Source: an uncultured Bacteroidales bacterium
GTDB taxonomy: Bacteria; Bacteroidota; Bacteroidia; Bacteroidales; UBA932
Assembly (NCBI GenBank): GCA_944326255.1
Contig: CALVDG010000006.1
Coordinates: forward strand, 36,924-100,923
DNA: 64,000 nucleotides
Reading direction: 5' to 3'
Part shown: positions 60,564 through 64,000 of the stretch, piece by piece
How positions within the stretch are numbered: the stretch's first letter is position 1
Layout of the letters: every line of letters begins with the position of its first letter
Program-made: the position numbers and the translations under genes
The notes under the pieces: generated by a model
What the model was told of the DNA's origin: nothing
Seen by the model: the letters and a program-made list of their open reading frames with translations, nothing else
Database searches by the model: none

Positions 60564-61556
60564 ATGACATTGACCGAAGAACTCAGAAGTGCGGTAGCCA
60601 CGGAATGGGAAGGATTCGAGAGGCTTATGGCCGACTCGCTCACCTCCCGCAGTGACCTCTTGAACCGTATCAACGGCTATCTGCTCGGGGCTTCGGGCAA
60701 GAAACTCAGACCGCTGCTGGCCCTCGTAACCGCGAAGGCCTGCAGCGGTTCCATTAATCCGAAAGCCGTGGCCTGTGCGGCTGTATCCGAACTGATACAC
60801 ACGGCGACTCTTCTGCACGACGATGTGGTGGACGGCAGTGACCACCGCAGAGGGCAGCTGACGGTCAGGAAACTCTTTTCTTCCGGGGCGTCTCTGCTTA
60901 TGGGGGATTACTGGCTGACCAGGGCCATTCATCTGCTTATCGCATACGGCTGTCCTTATGAAGTGCTGAGTATCTATTCCAAGTCCCTGGAGGAGCTCTC
61001 CGAAGGCGAGATCATCCAGATGGAGCTGGCTGACAGTCTGAAGACGACGGAGGACGATTATATTCAGGTTATCCGGCGCAAGACAGCGTCCTTGTTCATC
61101 GCCTCTGTCAAGGGACCGGCCATAGTGTCCGGGGCCTCTGACGAGGTTGTGTCTGCCATGGAGCAGTACGCCTACTGGTTGGGATGCAGTTTCCAGATAA
61201 GGGACGATATCCTTGATTACCGTCCTACGTCCGAGACCGGCAAGGACAGCGACTGCGATATTATGGAGCGCAAGATCACCATGCCTTTGCTCTGCGCCAT
61301 GCGCAACGCTCCGGAAGAGGAGGAGCGTATCCGCCGCCGTATGGGCGACATTACCTGCGATCCGTCCAAAGTGGAGCAGGACAGGGAAGTCGCCGCAGAG
61401 ATACGCAGTTTTGTCCTCTCTCACGGCGGACTTGACTCGGCCCGTGGAGTACTGCGTGACTATGCGCTCAGGGCTCAGGAATATCTGAAAGTGCTTCAGC
61501 CCTCCCAGTGCAGGGACGGCCTCATGTCCATAGCAGCTTACGTCGGCGGCCTATAA
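60564..61556 (+). CDS. All-trans polyprenyl diphosphate synthase
   Basis: 330 residues. First Asp-rich motif in TLLHDDVVDGSDHRRGQLTV, second in FQIRDDILDYRP, plus GKKLRPLLALV. It condenses isopentenyl diphosphate units; chain length (for example octaprenyl for menaquinone) is set by residues upstream of the first motif and was not resolved. Its end overlaps trmB on the other strand by 6 nt. Confidence 0.93.
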   Translation: MTLTEELRSAVATEWEGFERLMADSLTSRSDLLNRINGYLLGASGKKLRPLLALVTAKACSGSINPKAVACAAVSELIHTATLLHDDVVDGSDHRRGQLTVRKLFSSGASLLMGDYWLTRAIHLLIAYGCPYEVLSIYSKSLEELSEGEIIQMELADSLKTTEDDYIQVIRRKTASLFIASVKGPAIVSGASDEVVSAMEQYAYWLGCSFQIRDDILDYRPTSETGKDSDCDIMERKITMPLLCAMRNAPEEEERIRRRMGDITCDPSKVEQDREVAAEIRSFVLSHGGLDSARGVLRDYALRAQEYLKVLQPSQCRDGLMSIAAYVGGL

Positions 61557-62216
61557 TTTCCATCTTACATATGTGATCGGCTTGCCTTCGGCAAGGAACA
61601 TCGACTCGTAGAATGTCTTGATGGACAGCAGCGGCTCTTTCTCGGCCAGGCCGGAGCCGTAGATGTCATTGTCGGCTTCCAGCAGGATGTGACCGCCCTC
61701 TTTTATGACTTCCAGAGTGGATTCGTGCAGGAGCTGGCTGTCGGTCTTAAGGTGCATTATGCCGTCCTTTTTAAGGAAATGAGAGTACCGCTCCAGGAAT
61801 ATGGGACTGGAAAGTCTCTTGTTGGGTTTCTTGGGCTGGGGGTCCGAGAAGGTCAGCCATATCTCCGATACCTCGTCCGGCCCGAAAAGCGAGTCGATGA
61901 AGTCTATCCGTGTACGGAGAAACGCCACGTTGGGCATATTGTGCTCGTGGGCGTATTTCGCTCCTTTCCAGAGCCGGGCACCCTTGATGTCCACACCGAT
62001 GAAGTTCTTCTCCGGGAACCGCTCCGCCAGGGCGATGGTGTACTCTCCCTTGCCGCAGCCCAGCTCCAGCACTATCGGATTGCCGTTGTGAAATACCTCT
62101 TTGTCCCAGTTGCCTTTCAGCGGATGCTCCTTGCCCAGCACCTCGTCCATCGGGGGCTGGATGAGACATCTGAAAGTCTCGTTTTCCTTGAATTTGCGTA
62201 TTTTGTCCTTGCCCAT
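61551..62216 (-). CDS. trmB: tRNA (guanine-N7)-methyltransferase
   Basis: 221 residues; SAM-binding VLELGCGKGEYTIALAERFPEKNFIGVDIKGARLWKGAKYA, and SEIWLTFSDPQPKKPNKRLSSPIFLERY with the TrmB-type D-P-x-P-K motif. Methylates G46 in tRNA. Preceded by gldH at 6 nt. Confidence 0.96.
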   Translation of the reverse strand: MGKDKIRKFKENETFRCLIQPPMDEVLGKEHPLKGNWDKEVFHNGNPIVLELGCGKGEYTIALAERFPEKNFIGVDIKGARLWKGAKYAHEHNMPNVAFLRTRIDFIDSLFGPDEVSEIWLTFSDPQPKKPNKRLSSPIFLERYSHFLKKDGIMHLKTDSQLLHESTLEVIKEGGHILLEADNDIYGSGLAEKEPLLSIKTFYESMFLAEGKPITYVRWKL

Positions 62217-62222
62217 AAGATT

Positions 62223-62738
62223 TTATTGTCCTGCCAGCGGTGTCTTATTGATGATGATTCCTATTCCGATGATTCCGGTGCCGGCTTCCGGAACAGCGGA
62301 TACAGTCATTGTCCATTCTCCATATTCCTGAGGCCGGATATTGCTGCGGTACAGCCAGCTGATGTCGTAATATCCCGGTGTGGAGGCGGCTTGTATCCTG
62401 CCGTCCTCAGGGCTGTTCTTGATATAGTCCTTGACAGTGCGGTAGTCAGAGGGAAGTGTGACCCTCTCCGAACCTGACTGTCCTGACGGAGATGTCAGGC
62501 TGACGGTGAATGTCACATCGCTGCATTCTGCGTCTTTTTTGAATCGGGAGATCAGGCTGATGCCGTATATGCACGTGGTGTCGCTAAGGTCGATGTCAAA
62601 GGAGACCCGCTCTTCCCCGCCGGTCTTCAGGGTAGTGAAATGGAAATCCTGGTCAGCGCTGCGTCCCTTGCCGGAGCATGAGACCACTATCATGCAGGCC
62701 GTGACTGTCAGAAGTGCCGTTACGGTACGCAGACTCAT
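62223..62738 (-). CDS. gldH: GldH-like lipoprotein
   Basis: 171 residues, lipoprotein signal (MIVVSC). Beta-rich body with FDIDLSDTTCIYGISLISRF and the end GEWTMTVSAVPEAGTGIIGIGIIINK, as in GldH. In Flavobacterium GldH is needed for gliding; Bacteroidales keep the gene, usually between ricT and other housekeeping genes, without gliding. The start overlaps the ricT stop by 4 nt. Confidence 0.88.
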   Translation of the reverse strand: MSLRTVTALLTVTACMIVVSCSGKGRSADQDFHFTTLKTGGEERVSFDIDLSDTTCIYGISLISRFKKDAECSDVTFTVSLTSPSGQSGSERVTLPSDYRTVKDYIKNSPEDGRIQAASTPGYYDISWLYRSNIRPQEYGEWTMTVSAVPEAGTGIIGIGIIINKTPLAGQ

Positions 62739-63910
62739 TTCCGCTCAGGTTTTTTATTGCCGTTGGACTTTTCCTTGTCACCGGTGTTGCGGGCCGGTCT
62801 TTTCTTCTTTTTCTTTTTCTTCTTTTTGTCGAAGCGGTCGATGCTGTCGTCTCCTATGGAGGATACAAAGTCGATGGACTCACTGTCATCCTGGTCTTTC
62901 AGCATTGTCGCCGGCTTGTTGCCTTTCTGATTGGCGGCCTTGATCCGGCGCACCTCTTCAACTGTCAGAGGGGTGACCTTTGAGGCATTGCCCTGCTCGT
63001 ATGAGAACCACATGATACCTTTCAGCACATCGGTCTTGACCAGCCATGCCTGTCCGTCCATGAATTCCAGCGGAGCGTTGACCTGCGGTATGCGGTTGTG
63101 AGCGTCCACGTATACAGGCACCTCGTAATTGATGCAGCACTTGAGCTTGCCGCACTGGCCGGCTAGCTTCTGCGGATTGAGTGACAGATCCTGGCAGCGG
63201 GCGGCCTGAGTGGATATGGACTGGAAGTTGGTGATGAACTTGGCGCAGCACAGTGCCCTCCCGCAGACTCCCAGACCGCCTATGAGGCCGGCCTCCTGAC
63301 GGGCACCTATCTGCTTCATCTCAATCCTGATGCGGAACTCCTCGGCGAATACCTTGATGAGCTGGCGGAAATCCACCCTTTCATCAGCGATATAGTAGAA
63401 GATAGCCTTTGTCCCGTCTCCCTGAAACTCCACGTCGCCTATCTTCATGTCCAGTCCGAGGTCGGCGGCGATCTGTCTCGCCCTTATCATGGTGCTGTTC
63501 TCCCGGGCTATGGCTTCCTGCCATTTCTCCAGATCCAGCGGGCGGGCCTTCCGGTATATCTTCTTGAGTTCCTTGGTCTCCATGTCAAAATGGTTCCGGG
63601 CCATCTGTCTGCCGACAACGGGGCCGCTCAGGGTTATGATACCCACGTCATGTCCGGTAGCAGCCTCTACTACGACAAGATCACCGGCTTTTAGAAGCAG
63701 GTGGGATGTGTTCTCATAGAATCCCTTTCGGGTATTCTTGAAACGTACTTCGTATATGTTGCTGAATTTCGGGTCGGAGATGCTCTCCAGCCAGTCAAAG
63801 TCGGCCAGCTTGCAGCAGCCCCGGCTGTAATTGCAGATAAGTTCCCCGTTTTCGGCTCTTTCTGTGATACATCCCCTGGAACAGTCGTATGTTGTGCTTT
63901 TTTCTTCCAT
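62735..63910 (-). CDS. ricT: RicT / PSP1-domain protein
   Basis: 391 residues. The PSP1 domain covers about 50-250: LVVVEAATGHDVGIITLSGPVVG, IFYYIADERVDFRQLIKVFAEEFRIRIEMKQIGARQEA, GGLGVCGRALCCAKFI and GQCGKLKCCINYE, with the cysteine set that in the B. subtilis RicAFT complex binds Fe-S. A Lys-rich tail (FDKKKKKKKKKRPARN) is present. Sits between gldH and the divergent holB start, the usual Bacteroidales order. Confidence 0.93.
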   Translation of the reverse strand: MEEKSTTYDCSRGCITERAENGELICNYSRGCCKLADFDWLESISDPKFSNIYEVRFKNTRKGFYENTSHLLLKAGDLVVVEAATGHDVGIITLSGPVVGRQMARNHFDMETKELKKIYRKARPLDLEKWQEAIARENSTMIRARQIAADLGLDMKIGDVEFQGDGTKAIFYYIADERVDFRQLIKVFAEEFRIRIEMKQIGARQEAGLIGGLGVCGRALCCAKFITNFQSISTQAARCQDLSLNPQKLAGQCGKLKCCINYEVPVYVDAHNRIPQVNAPLEFMDGQAWLVKTDVLKGIMWFSYEQGNASKVTPLTVEEVRRIKAANQKGNKPATMLKDQDDSESIDFVSSIGDDSIDRFDKKKKKKKKKRPARNTGDKEKSNGNKKPERK

Positions 63911-63925
63911 ATTGTAGATAAATTA

Positions 63926-63947
63926 CAAAGATAATTATTTATCTTTG
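63926..63947. promoter_or_regulatory. Back-to-back -7 boxes of ricT (minus) and holB (plus)
   Basis: CAAAGATAA (63926-63934) and TTATCTTTG (63939-63947) form a perfect 9-bp inverted repeat with a 4-nt centre; each arm is an exact TAnnTTTG for one direction. Confidence 0.7.
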
Positions 63948-63956
63948 AATCTGGAT

Positions 63957-64000
63957 ATGCAATTTAAAGAAGTATTAGGAAACGGAGAACTTAAGTCCCG
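63957..64000 (+). CDS. holB: Start of DNA polymerase III delta' subunit (partial)
   Basis: Only 14 codons are present (MQFKEVLGNGELKS). They fit the DnaX/HolB-type start M-x-F-K-(D/E)-V-(I/L)-G, and holB divergent from ricT is the common order in Bacteroidales. The call leans on context. Confidence 0.6.
   Translation, partial: MQFKEVLGNGELKS

Overview
The window looks like a chromosomal segment of a fairly GC-rich member of the order Bacteroidales (Bacteroidota), probably a gut or host-associated lineage; species and genus cannot be read from it. Evidence: many genes are preceded by the Bacteroidota promoter (TTTG, about 19-20 nt, then TAnnTTTG) and only rarely by Shine-Dalgarno sites; lipoproteins, BACON and DUF5689 domains, a TonB-dependent receptor, gldH-ricT-holB order, PG0541-like protein and a C10 peptidase are all typical of this order. 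Most genes are housekeeping or envelope genes, with several low-GC accessory patches (about 10.5-12.7, 25.6-27.8, 34.2-35.7, 37.6-41.1 and 47.9-49.6 kb).

Layout. 1-6.0 kb: end of a FabK-like flavoprotein, then a complete RND efflux operon (adaptor, pump, outer-membrane factor) followed by a GH29 fucosidase lipoprotein. 7.5-9.7 kb: ferritin; then on the minus strand an SPFH membrane protein, a 58-residue Arc-type repressor and a HicB-like protein. 9.7-10.25 kb: copy A of a roughly 500-bp non-coding repeat. 10.5-19.9 kb: an operon of secreted nucleases (BACON/DUF5689/lamin-tail lipoprotein, NUC nuclease, EEP-family nuclease), a TonB-dependent receptor and a DUF5689 lipoprotein, probably an extracellular nucleic-acid scavenging system, then a small lipoprotein and a PHP phosphatase. 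20-25.6 kb: C69 dipeptidase, cdaA (c-di-AMP synthase) and mutS2. 25.6-28.6 kb: a pair of palindromic elements, a C10 cysteine protease with a beta-rich partner, and a ComF-family gene. 28.7-34.2 kb (minus): yraN, manC, arcA, pheS, and metK behind a SAM-II riboswitch with an apparent attenuator. 34.2-35.7 kb: repeat remnant C, inverted copy B of the 500-bp repeat, tRNA-Gly(GCC) and two degenerate copies of its 3' end.

35.8-43.5 kb: pepP, two tiny membrane proteins, a strongly structured RNA before a caspase-like lipoprotein, an AAA_14/DUF4143 ATPase, pfkA and dusB. 43.6-46.6 kb: rplM-rpsI-rpsB-tsf. 46.7-49.7 kb: a beta-propeller lipoprotein and a RAYT-type (Y1/HUH) transposase bracketed by six 38-bp palindromes of fixed 11-16-11 geometry, identical in design to the two at 25.6 kb. 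49.7-57.6 kb: kbl, then a TetR-regulated second RND efflux operon with a PG0541-like protein. 57.6-64 kb: sdaA, trxA between two paralogous beta-barrel proteins, a prenyl synthase, trmB, gldH, ricT and the start of holB.

The items most worth a second look are the RAYT/palindrome system, the SAM-II attenuator before metK, the structured RNA at 37.85-38.0 kb, the dispersed 500-bp repeat, and the tRNA-Gly locus with repeated 3' ends.
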